A stretch of DNA of 60,000 bases from Bolinopsis microptera. Its lineage: Eukaryota > Ctenophora > Tentaculata > Lobata > Bolinopsidae. The translations under genes were made by a program, and so were the position numbers. Shown one piece after another: positions 10,605 through 22,671 of the stretch; within the stretch, counting starts at the first letter, position 1; each line of letters starts with the position of its first letter. Below the pieces are notes generated by a model. It ran no database searches and was not told the origin of the DNA. It saw only the letters and a program-made list of their open reading frames with translations. The DNA lies in the NCBI RefSeq assembly GCF_026151205.1, contig NC_087083.1, positions 11,532,944 to 11,592,943 on the forward strand, given 5' to 3'.

Positions 10605-11421
10605 CCTTATTTGACCTTATTTGGACGGACATTACTTGAACGCTGGAGGCCCTAGCGTTCATCTTAATGTCCGTTTAAATAAAGTCCGTTCAATTAATGT
10701 CCGTCCAAGTTAAAGTCCGTTGAATTTTTTCAAACATTTTTTCATTTCGAACTTTTTGTCCAGAATATGACAAATTTTTAATTTCGGTCAATTTCAATAG
10801 CTATCATTAGACTAAACTATATCGTTGAATTAATAAAAACAAGGTATTATAAAATTTTAACAATCTGAATTGTAAATATCACATAATTGCATGATCACTA
10901 TCTTGAAGTTGATCTTCGGCTTCTTCTACCTCCACATTTTATCTTACAACTGGTTGTCTGTCCAACTCGTAGTCGTACCGGGCAATGAACGGTCCCAACT
11001 GCTCTACTAGAGAGATACTTGAATGCATAAAGTACAGCTTAAGCTTTATCTCTAGTCCCCCACTTGGTATAGGCGACCTTCGGTGACTTATGTCAGCTAC
11101 GATACCTTCTACCATACCGCCCATCTCGATAAAGTAGAAGACAAACTGGGATATCTCCCTAGTTATGTGACCGACGGTATCTAATCTAGTCCTGTAGGTA
11201 CCTTCGTACCTTATCTGCACAGCGCAGATAAGCTTAAAGTTACTGTATGAAAAATGGATTTTAAAATCATTTGCTAAAATTTTTAAAAAGTCAAAAAAAG
11301 ATGAAAAAAATTCGGATTTTTGATGGTTTTGATTGCCTTCTAGTTCTAGCGTTCATATTTAAATGTCCGTTCATAATTATGTCCGTTCAAGTTATGTCCG
11401 TCCAAATAAGGTCCGATAAGG
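10605..11421. mobile_element. Pogo/Tc1-like non-autonomous element, copy 1 (TA-flanked, CCTTATCGG ends)
   Basis: An 817-bp element flanked by TA on both sides. Its right end reads GGTCCGATAAGG; its left end is slightly diverged (CCTTATTTGACC). Just inside both ends lie reiterated GTCCGTTCAA/GTCCGTCCAA motifs, as in the copies at 15216, 17545 and 24029. The interior differs from the other copies. It lacks the DDE remnant and instead carries a HIRAN-like coding fragment on the minus strand. It is probably mobilised in trans. Confidence 0.8.
10939..11220 (-). pseudogene. HIRAN-like domain gene fragment carried inside a transposon
   Basis: A frame of about 93 codons containing VGHITREISQFVFYFIEMGG and then SPIPSGGLEIKLKLYF. 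This matches my recollection of a HIRAN-related family in invertebrate genomes, with the pattern VGHxPRxISxxxxxFLxxGG...SxxPxGGLEVPxxLxF. Only the C-terminal half of such a domain is present, and no promoter or other exons are visible. It lies wholly inside the TA-flanked element, so it is either a captured host fragment or the relic of an accessory transposon gene. The function is not assigned. Confidence 0.5.
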
Positions 11422-12174
11422 TATACGTTACTCGTATGCATTATGATTATATTTGCAGTACATAATTTCATAATTTTATGTATATATTATATTTCAAATT
11501 TCAATTTTCAGCTTCAGCTCGCAAATGCAGAGTTGAAACCACGCGATTTTTAGGAAGGTTGTAGACAAAGGAATAGGAGACAGCATTCTTAGAATTTTAA
11601 TTTAGGCTTTAGATTTTGTATAATTAACGTTGGAAGTGAGGTAAAATAAACGTTAAAATAATGGCGTTATTTTAGCAAAGGTTAACTGCGTCGTTGCCTA
11701 GCAAAAGCTTTACCTGGGGACCCCAAGCTATTATGTTCATTAACCTAATAAACCGAATAAAGATGCAGCGGAATGACAGGCTGAGCGCCGCCCTGCATTA
11801 ATTTAGTGTATGTGTCGAACTTTAGTTCATGAGCGGGTTAGGAATGAAAATGAACAGTGTTTGTCTTTCTTGACCTAATTTGTAATTATTATAAAAACAT
11901 ATAAACTGAATTATAAGGTGATGGTCACGATATTCGGAATTCAGATCATTGTGTTTCTTTTCAGATTAACCCTACAAAAAACATTAATGCAGCAAAAGTA
12001 TGTTAATTATGTAATCTAATATTGCATGATCCAGATCAAATTGTGACTCTGCAAAATTCAGTTGCAGAAAACATGTAAACTAATAAATCAACTACAACTT
12101 TGATCGAAATTGAGAATAAATTTCCACATTCCAGGGAAGACCAGGAGAAAGGAAATGCAAACACGTAATGTAAA
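11422..12174. other. Non-coding spacer before the tandem duplication
   Basis: No coding region or known repeat recognised. Confidence 0.4.
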
Positions 12175-14221
12175 AATAGCTCGAAGGCTGGTAAGTGGTA
12201 ACCTCGTGCCTGATGCTAACCTCATACCCAGAATCCGTTGAAAAATGATCATGACCGGAATCAAAGATCGAGATGGCTCATGCCATTATCATTATCAAGG
12301 ACACAAAAATTTCGTCGCGGGTACACCACAAAAAAACTCAAATAATTTATGTGTGTTATTTTCTTTCAGTTTCTTTTTTAGTTTTATATTGTTCAAACTC
12401 AAGAAATTATACTTACAAGAAAATGAAAAATTACTAATTAGTAAAATTGAAAACTTATACAAATTTTGAAATTGTTGGCCAACAATTGAATTGCGCTAAT
12501 CCTGCAACATCGTTTTCTGCACCTAAGGACCATTTGAAATTTAACCTGTAACCAGCTAACGCTGACTTTAAGAATTGAAAATTATTTTGTCAATTTCAAT
12601 GACCTTTAGCATGTGGAAAAGTTTTGAAAATTTTGTCAGTCACAAAGGACACCTAAATGACGATAGACGTTGGCCAGGTCAGATCCACTTACAAGAACTT
12701 TCAGTTCTGAGTGCAAAACAATATCGTGACGGTCGGAAAAGATCGTGATGGTTGGAAAAGATCGTGACTGTAAAGATGGAAAATTGACATAGGAAGAAAA
12801 AAATGCAATTCAATTAATCTCGGAGTTTTAATCTAAAAATGTAAAAATAAAGTTGCGGCGAATACTTCAGTATTGATACCTCAGGAGTGAATATTATCGT
12901 CGATAACTTACTTTAGCTTTAGTGCTAGGGTAAAATTGATAAGGAACCCGTCTAGTAGTAGTTATTTATAATTATACTGGATCCGTGACGTGTCACGTTA
13001 TCGATTACGTTAACGTAACGTGTCACGTCACGTCCTGGTATAAAGCCACAAACCTTCGTACAAGTTGCACAACTTTCTCAACCATCGAACTCTTTCCACT
13101 TTTTCCCTTTTAATTTAATTTTCTGAACCATCCTTCATGGCTGATCTCTGTACGAATTTTAATTGAATAAATTTTGCTTGTCTGCAAATATGTGCGATAA
13201 CAGATAAACGTCAAGTATAAAGTGCGAATATATCGATATATGCGTCGCACGGCTAAAGCCTAAAAGTGCGATTCTGCACCTGCCGCACATAAATAAATAT
13301 AATGTTGCCTCCGATATTTATTATTTACAACCGTGCAGTTAATTGTTTCATAGTCATGGTCCGTGCGTACATTTTCCGGGAAAAGTGCGTAAAGTGCGTA
13401 AAGTGCGTAAAGTGCGTTCGCCTTAGATCTTGCAGGCAATCCTAGGTTTGGATAAACAATTAAAACGAATTTATAAGCTAATCTTAACTTACTTAATACC
13501 TACTTTATAACATACTATGCAGTTAGTGGACGATAAATGAATATTGAGAATACCCGATTGAAATCAAAACGGACCAACACGATGTAAAAAACTACAGTCT
13601 ACAAGTACATTGTATTTTGAATGTTCGGGCCGATGGTATGTGTAGTGTGTAGCTTACCTATAAGTTTATTTGGTAAAAAGTCCATAAAGGTACCAAAAAG
13701 TGCGTGAATTTAGGTCGTTTCGTGCGTTGTGTTTTAAAAGTGAGTAAAGTGCGCACGAACCAACTATAGTTTTTTCCGTTAGGGCACAGACCATCGAATT
13801 TAGAATGCTGATCAATTTCATCACGGATACTAGAGATTTCATAAAGAGCGAATATTAAAAGGTTGTACTTTAAGTCCAAGTTACTGCGGACATAGTTCAC
13901 TATGTGTTTACCGTGTTTGGGTTCATAAGGCCTGCTCGTGTTATCCTGCCGTGGTTCGCAATATTTATAGTTATTATCAGTACATCTGAGCAATTTTCCC
14001 ATGGATTAAAGTTTATAATTCATTGTTTTCTTCAAAACTATCTCCTACATACATGTATGATGTATATAAATATTATATACATATTATATATATTACAGTC
14101 ATGGTTGCTATGGTACTGGTAGGGGTAAAATTTTGAACGTTTCAAATTGAAATATGTGTTCGTAGATCAATGATAGGCTGCGCCGGTTAGATGACCTGCT
14201 TAATGCTTGTGACAAGGTAAT

Positions 14222-14990
14222 AACATGTCACATACATTAAACACACACGTCACGTACAGTATAAACATACCTCACACGCACAGTATAAACATACATCACA
14301 CGTACAGTAAAAACACACATCACACGTGCAGTATAAACATACATCACACGTGCAGTAAAAACACACATCACACGTTCAGTAAAAATACATATCACACGTT
14401 CAGTAAAAACACACGTCACGTGCAGTAAAAACACACGTCACGTACAGTAAAAACACACATCACAAGTACAGTAAAAACACACATCACACGTACAGTATAA
14501 ACATACATCACACGTGCAGTATAAACATACATCACACGTGCAGTAAAAACACACATCACACGTTCAGTAAAAACACACGTCACGTGCAGTAAAAACACAC
14601 GTCACGTACAGTAAAAACACACATCACACGTACAGTAAAAACACACATCACACGTACAGTATAAACATATCTCACACGTGCAGTAAAAACACACGTCACG
14701 TGCAGTAAAAACACACATCACACGTGCAGTAAAAACACACATCACACGTACAGTATAAACATATCTCACACGTGCAGTAAAAACACACATCACACGTACA
14801 GTAAAAACACACATCACACGTGCAGTATAAACACACATCACACGTGCAGTAAAAACACACGTCATGTGCAGTAAAAACACACGTCACGTACAGTAAAAAC
14901 ACACGTCACGTACAGTAAACGACCGTCACGTACAGTAAACACACATCACGTACAGTAAACACACATCACACGTACAGTTAACACACACGT
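14222..14990. repeat. 22/24-bp minisatellite array in unit 1
   Basis: Tandem repeats of CAGTAAAAACACACATCACACGTA-type units of 24 bp, mixed with 22-bp units carrying ACACGTCACGTG. Many units contain the palindrome CACGTG (E-box core) at the CACGTGCAG junction. The last few units shorten to CAGTAAACACA forms. Long frames across the array are repeat translations and not genes. Confidence 0.95.
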
Positions 14991-15215
14991 ACTGGAATCA
15001 GAGGGCACGCCTTCAATACGAGGATAGAAACTCCAGTTTTGGATAAAATCTGTTTTGGAATTTTACTAGAATTAGAATTAGGATTATTTTAATCTATTGC
15101 ATCATTCAAAATTCTGAACAGTGTTCGTTGGGCGCCGAAATTTTCCGGGCTGACTCTATGCACAGTGTTTGTTGCAGGAAATATTGTTTTCATTTTATAG
15201 TCAGAGGTTAACTTA

Positions 15216-16099
15216 CCTTATCGGACCTTATTTGGACGGACATTACATGAACGGACATAATTATGAACGGACATTAATATGAACGATCGAAGGCATTCAA
15301 AACCATTAAAAATCCGAATTTTTTGACTTTTTTAAATTTAAGCAAATGATTTTTAAATCCATTTTTTATACAGTAAGTAAGAAAAGCAGTCATTAAGCAG
15401 TAAAAATGTTAAAATATGTGTACATGATCAGTTTCTAATATCACATATCATCTTCATCAAATGGGTTTTCGTGCATGAAATAGTCCATGCTTAAAGCATC
15501 AGTGATTTCTAGCTTTATGGAAACCTTTTTTATCAAACTACCCCGGTCCTGCATTTCAGTGTTAACTTTTACAAGCCATTCGGCGTGAAGTGGTTTTATC
15601 TTAGACAACTTAAGGTTAACCTTAACATCACGTGGAGCTTTCCTAGCACTGTTTCATTACCGCCCCTGAGTAATATGAGCTATAACAACGTCGGACAATG
15701 TCCTTGGCGACACGATTTACCGTAATATCTAGAGGCTGGAACAAGTTTGTCATGTTGGCGGGGACTAGTTCATGAACTATGTTGTTGAGTGCCATAATTT
15801 CGTTGACTTTTTTCCGCCAAGTGACCCTTGAAAACATCATATACTACTACTAATAGAGTTTTCTGTGCCTCCGGCAGACCAAGGAGAACCTTTCTGTCGT
15901 TAACTTACGGCACAATAAAGTTCTCAAAGTTGTCAAATTCTGGACAAAAAGTTCGAAATGGAAAAATTTTTGAAAAAATTTCAACGGACTTTAACTTGGA
16001 CGGACATTAATTGAACGGACTTTATTTGAACGGACATTAAGATGAGCGCTAGGGCCTCCAGCGTTCACGTAATGTCCGTCCAAATAAGGTCCGATAAGG
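15216..16099 (-). mobile_element. Pogo/Tc1-like element, copy 2, inserted only in unit 1
   Basis: An 884-bp element with CCTTATCGG...CCGATAAGG ends and TA on each side (15214-15215 and 16100-16101). Unit 2 keeps the empty site, reading aacttacatag across the join at about 22592-22602, so the boundaries and the TA duplication are read directly. On the minus strand, 15643-15840 encodes a DDE fragment with VPANMTNLFQPLDITVNRVAK, which is characteristic of pogo/Tigger DDE_1 transposases. The catalytic domain is incomplete, so the copy is non-autonomous. It lies immediately 5' of the CAP gene of unit 1, ending 95 bp before its ATG. Confidence 0.92.
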
Positions 16100-16188
16100 T
16101 ACATAGTTTGTTAAAGGTTTGTTTTAGTGATTTTGTCATTCTACAGTCCTTAAACACGGTCCACATTACATAACCAAACCAACTTTTC

Positions 16189-16190
16189 AG
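16189..16190 (+). promoter_or_regulatory. Possible 3' splice acceptor four bases before the CAP gene ATG (unit 1)
   Basis: The sequence accaacttttcag|cgaaATG places a good acceptor just upstream of the start codon. It could close a 5'UTR intron or be a spliced-leader trans-splice site. It is conserved in unit 2 (AG at 22666-22667). Confidence 0.4.
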
Positions 16191-16194
16191 CGAA

Positions 16195-17163
16195 ATGACT
16201 GCCAAGGCTGTGACAATTATAGCAACTCTATTCTGTACGCTGATATGTCCAGCTAAAGGATTCTGCAAAGATCCCCCCACGGCTTTAGAGCAATTAATTT
16301 TAGACAAGCACAACGAACTGCGGGCACGGCACGTAGATACCGAACCACTCTGTTTCGGTTTATCGAACCCGGGGGATGATTTTACCTTCAGCACTCAAGA
16401 AAGGGTTAGCGGGTGGACACCAACAGGAACATTTGACGTAGACATCGGGGAGAGCCACGCTATTGATACTTTGAAAAACGTCAGAAGCCAAACAGATGCT
16501 TACGAAACAGTACCTAGACTTATGTGGTATTCAAAAGGATACCACTGGGACTATACCACAAGCACAAAATCCATCACCTCTCCTGAAACCCATATTCATG
16601 AGTTTACAAACATTGTTTGGAGGAGTACCAAAGAGGTGGATTGCAAGTACAGAGACGCCCCGCCTAATTTCATCTTGCTCTGCCAGTACTATCCGCCCGG
16701 AAATGAGGAGGACCCAGAAGCAGCTGCAGCTAATGTCGGACGTCTCAAAGGTGTTTGTGAAAGACCTGAAGTCACGATAGAGAACGCAATCCTGGAGCCG
16801 GACGCAGTAACCTTGATGGAGGGGACATCTTTCACACTCAAATGTAGAAATGGGGTCGTGAAGTTGTTGACATGCGGCTCTGACGGAAATCTGACGCCAG
16901 CCGGCCCTATCTCTTGCAAAGTTGACCAAAAGAAAACCTGTGACAAACCAATGGTAAAGAACGCAATCCTGGAGCCGAACACCGTGGAGGAGGGGGAATC
17001 TTACACAGTCAAATGTTTGAGTTTTGGGGTCGAGAAGTTCTTGACATGCGGCGCCGACGGTAACCTCACACCTTCCAGTGTCACCTGTGATGAGATGAGT
17101 GGAGCAGGAAAACTGGCTATGTCTGCAGTGCTCGTTGCCGGTGCTGCTGCTCTATTTCTATAG
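16195..17163 (+). CDS. Secreted CAP-domain protein with two CCP-like modules and a GPI-type tail, copy 1
   Basis: A single-exon protein of 322 aa. Residues 1-23 form a signal peptide ending near KGFC. Residues about 31-171 form a CAP/SCP (CRISP/antigen 5/PR-1) domain: HNELR at 39-43, the GES segment at 85-87, HEFTNIVW at 135-142 (the CAP signature) and the LLCQYYPPGN signature at 161-170. Two compact four-cysteine modules follow (C188, C207, C227, C241 and C249, C274, C285, C298), each with a CG-x-DGNLTP core like the CCP/sushi pattern C-x-xDGxW. The last 20 residues are a small-residue hydrophobic tail after SGAGK, consistent with a GPI anchor. CAP proteins include venom, sperm and immune proteins; the role here is unknown. 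An AATAAA lies 143 bp after the stop. The pogo-like insertion upstream may alter its promoter relative to copy 2. Confidence 0.9.
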   Translation: MTAKAVTIIATLFCTLICPAKGFCKDPPTALEQLILDKHNELRARHVDTEPLCFGLSNPGDDFTFSTQERVSGWTPTGTFDVDIGESHAIDTLKNVRSQTDAYETVPRLMWYSKGYHWDYTTSTKSITSPETHIHEFTNIVWRSTKEVDCKYRDAPPNFILLCQYYPPGNEEDPEAAAANVGRLKGVCERPEVTIENAILEPDAVTLMEGTSFTLKCRNGVVKLLTCGSDGNLTPAGPISCKVDQKKTCDKPMVKNAILEPNTVEEGESYTVKCLSFGVEKFLTCGADGNLTPSSVTCDEMSGAGKLAMSAVLVAGAAALFL

Positions 17164-17305
17164 ATGCTCTATTTTTCAAGGCCATTAGCCTACCTTTTTA
17201 ACTGACATTCGCTGCTATCACTGTGCATGGTTAACAAGACATCGAACGTAATTTTTAGTTTTTAGAGTCGTGTGAGTAAGAAGATTTTATAAAATTTTTC
17301 CGTAT

Positions 17306-17311
17306 AATAAA
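17306..17311 (+). terminator. Poly(A) signal AATAAA of CAP gene copy 1
   Basis: Canonical AATAAA within ATAATAAACC, about 145 bp after the stop codon, followed by a T-rich stretch. Conserved in copy 2. Confidence 0.6.
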
Positions 17312-17544
17312 CCTTTTTTAATCATTTTTAAGACATTTTTTATAAAACATCATTTATTTGGAATGTAAAAATGTTTTATGAAAATAAACACTTTAAGCGA
17401 AAGTTAAAAATTTAAATAAGTAGTCTCTGTCACTATAGAGTATAAATGACTATTTTTCCATAAATACATTGTACGGTGCTTAATTATAATTCATATTTTT
17501 CCAGAACTCTAGTTCATCTGATGTATTACTCGTTATTTTGTATA

Positions 17545-18539
17545 CCTTATCGGACCTTATTTGGACGGACATTACTTGAACGCTGGAGGCCCTAGCGCTC
17601 ATTTTAATGTCCGTTCAAATAAAGTCCGTTCAATTAATGTCCGTCCAAGTTAAAGTCCGTTGAATTTTTTTCAAAAATTTTTCCATTTCGAACTTTTTGT
17701 CCAGAATATGACAACTATGAGAACTTTATTGTGCCGTAAGTTAACGACGGAAAGGTTCTTCTTGGTCTGCCGGAGGCACAGAAAACTCTACTAGTATATG
17801 ATGTCTTCAAGGGTCACTTGGCGGAAAAAGTCAACGAAATTATGGCACTCAACAACATAGTTCATGAGCTAGTCCCCGCCAACATGACAAACTTGTTCCA
17901 GCCTCTAGATATTACGGTAAATCGTGTTGCCAAGGACATTGTCCGACGTTGTTATAGTTCATATTACTGAGGGGAGGTAATGAAACAGTGCTAGGAAAGC
18001 TCTACGTGATGTTAAGGTTAACCTTAAGTTGTCTAAGATAAAAACCACTTCACACCGAATGGCCAGTGAAAGTTAACACTGAAATGCAGGACCGGGGTAG
18101 TTTGATAAAAAAAAGGTTTCCATAAAGCTAGAAATCACTGATGCTTGTTTAAGCATGGACTATTTCATGCACGAAAACCCATTTGATGAAGATGATATGT
18201 GATTAACGGGTGATACTCGTAAAATATCTGTTCCATATATTGGACCGTCGACGAGTCCAACTCGGCGCGCGTCCTGGTAGGTTGTAAACCTACAAATATG
18301 TGATATTAGACACTGATCATGTACACATATTTTAACATTTTTACTGCTTACTGACTGCTTTTCTTACTTACTGTATAAAAAATGGATTTAAAAATCATTT
18401 GCTGAAATTAAAAAAACGTCAAAAAATTGAAAAAAATTCGGATTTTTGATGGTTTTGAATGCCTTCTAGCGTTCATATTAATGTCCGTTCATAATTATGT
18501 CCGTTCATGTAATGTCCGTCCAAATAAGGTCCGATAAGG
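17545..18539 (+). mobile_element. Pogo/Tc1-like element, copy 3 (unit 1)
   Basis: A 995-bp element flanked by TA, with CCTTATCGGACC ends. A degraded pogo-type DDE frame runs over about 17703-17989 on the plus strand. Readable pieces are GLPEAQKTLLVYDVFKG and VPANMTNLFQPLDITVNRVAK, with a stop between the first conserved block and the rest. Subterminal GTCCGTTCAA/GTCCGTCCAA repeats lie at both ends. It was present before the tandem duplication, because unit 2 has it at the same place. Confidence 0.9.
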
Positions 18540-21139
18540 TATATGTATGCATGTATCACGACAATCTATCGTAAAACAGGGGTTCCAGAAAACCCATTTC
18601 CCGATACTCCTGAAACACGAAATTTTTTTAACAGTCGATTTGGTCAACATCTAGACGCCCTGCAAAGTTTCAGATCTCTAACTCAATTTTAACATGGTTT
18701 TTAAGGCACCTGCGTATTATGGCGATTTTGGGTTTTTTACCGAATTTCGTATTTTGCGCAAATTTCTTAAAAACCTCCACATAACTATTTTTTGTTCCTG
18801 TCATCTTTAACATTGAATTAGAATGATTTGAATTTTAATATACCTGCTGAACAACTTTCGATGAGTCTTAATGCCTGAAAAACAATAAAGGGGTATAAAA
18901 GTAAAAGGGGTAAATAGTAAAGGGGGCCATGGTAAATAATAAAGTCAAGTAAGTCAAGTCATGCTTGCCAGCATTGTGATTCATATTTTGTCAGCAATAA
19001 GATTATATCACTTTTTATTTTTGTGAAAAATGAGCCTAAATAGACGTAATCTTGCTGATATGAGTTACGGCTGTTTGAAGCTTTTGATGAACACTCGGAT
19101 GCATATTGATAACAACTAATTAATAGCTCGAAGGCTGGTAAGTGGTAACCTCGTGCCTGATGCTAACCTCATACCCAGAATCCGTTGAAAAATGATCATG
19201 ACCGGAATCAAAGATCGAGATGGCTCATGCCATTATCATTATCAAGGACACAAAAATTTCGTCGCGGGTACACCACAAAAAAACTCAAATAATTTATGTG
19301 TGTTATTTTCTTTCAGTTTCTTTTTTAGTTTTATATTGTTCAAACTCAAGAAATTATACTTACAAGAAAATGAAAAATTACTAATTAGTAAAATTGAAAA
19401 CTTATACAAATTTTGAAATTGTTGGCCAACAATTGAATTGCGCTAATCCTGCAACATCGTTTTCTGCACCTAAGGACCATTTGAAATTTAACCTGTAACC
19501 AGCTAACGCTGACTTTAAGAATTGAAAATTATTTTGTCAATTTCAATGACCTTTAGCATGTGGAAAAGTTTTGAAAATTTGGTCAGTCACAAAGGACACC
19601 TAAATGACGATAGACGTTGGCCAGGTCAGATCCACTTACAAGAACTTTCAGTTCTGAGTGCAAAACAATATCGTGACGGTCGGAAAAGATCGTGATGGTT
19701 GGAAAAGATCGTGACTGTAGAGATGGAAAATTGACATAGGAAGAAAAAAATGCAAATTCAATTAATCTCGGAGTTTTAATCTAAAAATGTAAAAATAAAG
19801 TTGCGGCGAATACTTCAGTATTGACGAGGAGTGAATATTATCGTCGATAACTTACTTTAGCTTTAGTGCTAGGGTAAAATTGATAAGGAACCCGTCTAGT
19901 AGTAGTTATTTATAATTATACTGGATCCGTGACGTGTCACGTTATCGATTACGTTAACGTAACGTGTCACGTCACGTCCTGGTATAAAGCCACAAACCTT
20001 CGTACAAGTTGCACAACTTTCTCAACCATCGAACTCTTTCCACTTTTTCCCTTTTAATTTAATTTTCTGAACCATCCTTCATGGCTGATCTCTGTACGAA
20101 TTTTAATTGAATAAATTTTTCTTGTCTGCAAATATTTGCGATAACAGATAAACGTCAAGTATAAAGTGCGAATATATCGATATATGCGTCGCACGGCTAT
20201 AAAGCCTAAAAGTGCGATTCTGCACCTGCCGCACATAAATAAATATAATGTTGCCTCTGATATTTATTATTTACAACCGTGCAGTTAATTGTTTCATAGT
20301 CATGGTCCGTGCGTAAATTTTTCGGGTAAAGTGCGTAAAGTGCGTAAAGTGCGTAAAGTGCGTTCGCCTTAGATCTTGCAGGCAATCCTAGGTTTGGATA
20401 AACAATTAAAACGAATTTTATAAGCTTCTTAATCTTAGGACTTAATACCTACTTTATAACATACTATATGCAGTTAGTGGACGATAAATGAATATTGAGA
20501 ATACCCGATTGAAATCAAAACGGACCAACACGATGTAAAAAACTACAGTCTACAAGTACATTGTATTTTGAATGTTCGGGCCGATGGTATGTGTAGTGTG
20601 TAGCTTACCTATAAGTTTATTTGGTAAAAAGTCCATAAAGGTACCAAAAAGTGCGTGAATTTAGGTCGTTTCGTGCGTTGTGTTTTAAAAGTGAGTAAAG
20701 TGCGCACGAACCAACTATAGTTTTTTCCGTTAAAGCACAGACCATCGAATTTAGAATGCTGATCAATTTCATCACGGATACTAGAGATTGCATAATGCAT
20801 TTCATAAAGAGCGAATATTAAAAGGTTGTACTTTAAGTTCATAAGGCCTGCTCGTGTTATCCTGCCGTGGTTCGCAATATTTACAGTTATTCAGTACATC
20901 TGAGCAATTTTCCCATGGATTAAAGTTTAATTCATCGTTTTCTTCAAAACTATCTCCTACATACATGTATGATGTATATACATATTATATACATATTATA
21001 TATATTACAGTCATGGTTGCTATGGTACTCATGGTAGGGGTAAAATTTTGAACGTTTCAAATTGAAATATGTGTTCGTAGAATGATAGGCTGCACCTGTT
21101 AGATGACCTGCTTAATGCTTGTGACAAGGTAATAACATG

Positions 21140-22390
21140 TCACATACATTAAACACACACGTCACGTTCAGTAAAAACACACATCACACGCACAGTATAA
21201 ACACACATCACACGTGCAGTAAAAACACATCTCGCACGTGCAGTAAAAACACATCTCGCACGTGCAGTAAAAACACACGTCACGTGCAGTAAAAACACAC
21301 GTCACGTGCAGTAAAAACACACGTCACGTACAGTAAAAACACACATCACACGTACAGTAAAAACATATATCACACGTGCAGTAAAAACACACATCACACG
21401 TACAGTATAAACACACATCACACGTGCAGTAAAAACACATCTCGCACGTGCAGTAAAAACACACGTCACGTGCAGTAAAAACACACGTCACGTACAGTAA
21501 AAACACACATCACACGTACAGTAAAAACACACATCACACGTACAGTATAAACATACATCGCACGTACAGTATAAACACACATCACACGTGCAGTAAAAAC
21601 TCATCTCGCACGTGCAGTAAAAACACACGTCACGTGCAGTATAAACATACATTACACGTACAGTATAAACACACATCACACGTGCAGTAAAAGCACACAT
21701 CACACGTTCAGTAAAAACACACGTCACGTGCAGTAAAAACACACGTCACCTACAGTAAAAACACACATCACACGTACAGTAAAAACACACATCACACGTA
21801 CAGTAAAAACACACATCACACGTACAGTATAAACATACATCACACGTACAGTATAAACATACATCACACGTGCAGTAAAAACACATCTCGCACGTGCAGT
21901 AAAAACACACGTCACGTGCAGTAAAAACACATGTCACGTACAGTAAAAACACACATCACACGTACAGTAAAAACACACATCACACGTACAGTAAAAACAT
22001 ATCTCACACGTGCAGTAAAAACACACATCACACGTACAGTAAAAACACACATCACACGTACAGTAAAAACACATCTCGCACGTGCAGTAAAAACACACGT
22101 CACGTGCAGTAAAAACACACGTCACGTACAGTAAAAACACACGTCACGTGCAGTAAAAACACACATCACACGTACAGTATAAACATACATCGCACGTACA
22201 GTATAAACACACATCACACGTGCAGTAAAAACACATCTCACACGTGCAGTAAAAACACACGTCACGTGCAGTAAAAACACACGTCACGTACAGTAAAAAC
22301 ACACGTCACGTACAGTAAACGACCGTCACGTACAGTTAACACACATCACGTACAGTAAACACACATCACACGTACAGTAAACACACACGT
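21140..22390. repeat. 22/24-bp minisatellite array in unit 2 (expanded)
   Basis: The same repeat family as 14222-14990 but about 480 bp longer. It has extra variant classes not seen in unit 1 (units with ACATCTCGCACGTG). The flanking sequence on both sides is homologous to unit 1, so the length difference arose by array expansion or contraction after the duplication. Confidence 0.95.
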
Positions 22391-22671
22391 ACTGGAATCA
22401 GAGGGCACGCCTTCAATACGAGGATAGAAACTCCAGTTTTGGATAAAATCTGTTTTGGAATTTTACTAGAATTAGAGTTAGGATTATTTTAATCTATTGC
22501 ATCATTCAAAATTCTGAACAGTGTTCGTTGGGCGCCGAAATTTTCCGGGCTGACTCTATGCACAGTGTTTTCATTTTATAGTCTGAGGTTAACTTACATA
22601 GTTTGTTAAAGGTTTGTTTTAGTGATTTAAACACGGTCCACATTACATAACCAAACCAACTTTTCAGCGAA

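Larger units (their letters stand above)
12175..19117. repeat. Tandem segmental duplication, unit 1
   Basis: Starts at the AATAGCTCGAAGGCTGG sequence and ends at ATTGATAACAACT. Unit 2 (19122-25607) is collinear and nearly identical. Order within the unit: non-coding block with TGACGTGTCACG palindromes (about 12985-13035), a GTGCGTAAA tandem (about 13381-13420), the 22/24-bp minisatellite, the CAP/CCP gene, a pogo-like element and about 580 bp of flank. The offset to unit 2 changes from 6947 bp to about 6477 bp across the minisatellite and the extra transposon. The array is about 0.5 kb longer in unit 2, and the insertion at 15216-16099 is absent there. Confidence 0.95.

Noticed and set aside
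16065-16982. Minus-strand frames of 97-132 codons over the CAP genes
   Set aside because: Antisense shadows, repeated in unit 2 only because the units are duplicates.
18239-18300. GACGAGTCC-type motif and a GTAGGTTGTAAACCTAC hairpin, considered as a ribozyme
   Set aside because: The conserved CUGAUGA and GAAA core of a hammerhead is absent on both strands.
12245-19416. Identical 74-codon frames at 12245 and 19192 in both units
   Set aside because: Identity follows from the recent duplication. The frame has low-complexity F/S-rich content and no family features.
14222-22390. Frames such as MFLLHVTCVFTARV... and MSRTVKTHITRTVKTH... across the arrays, and a CRISPR-like look
   Set aside because: They are translations of a 22/24-bp tandem repeat with no unique spacers. 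There is no CRISPR array, and the genome is eukaryotic.
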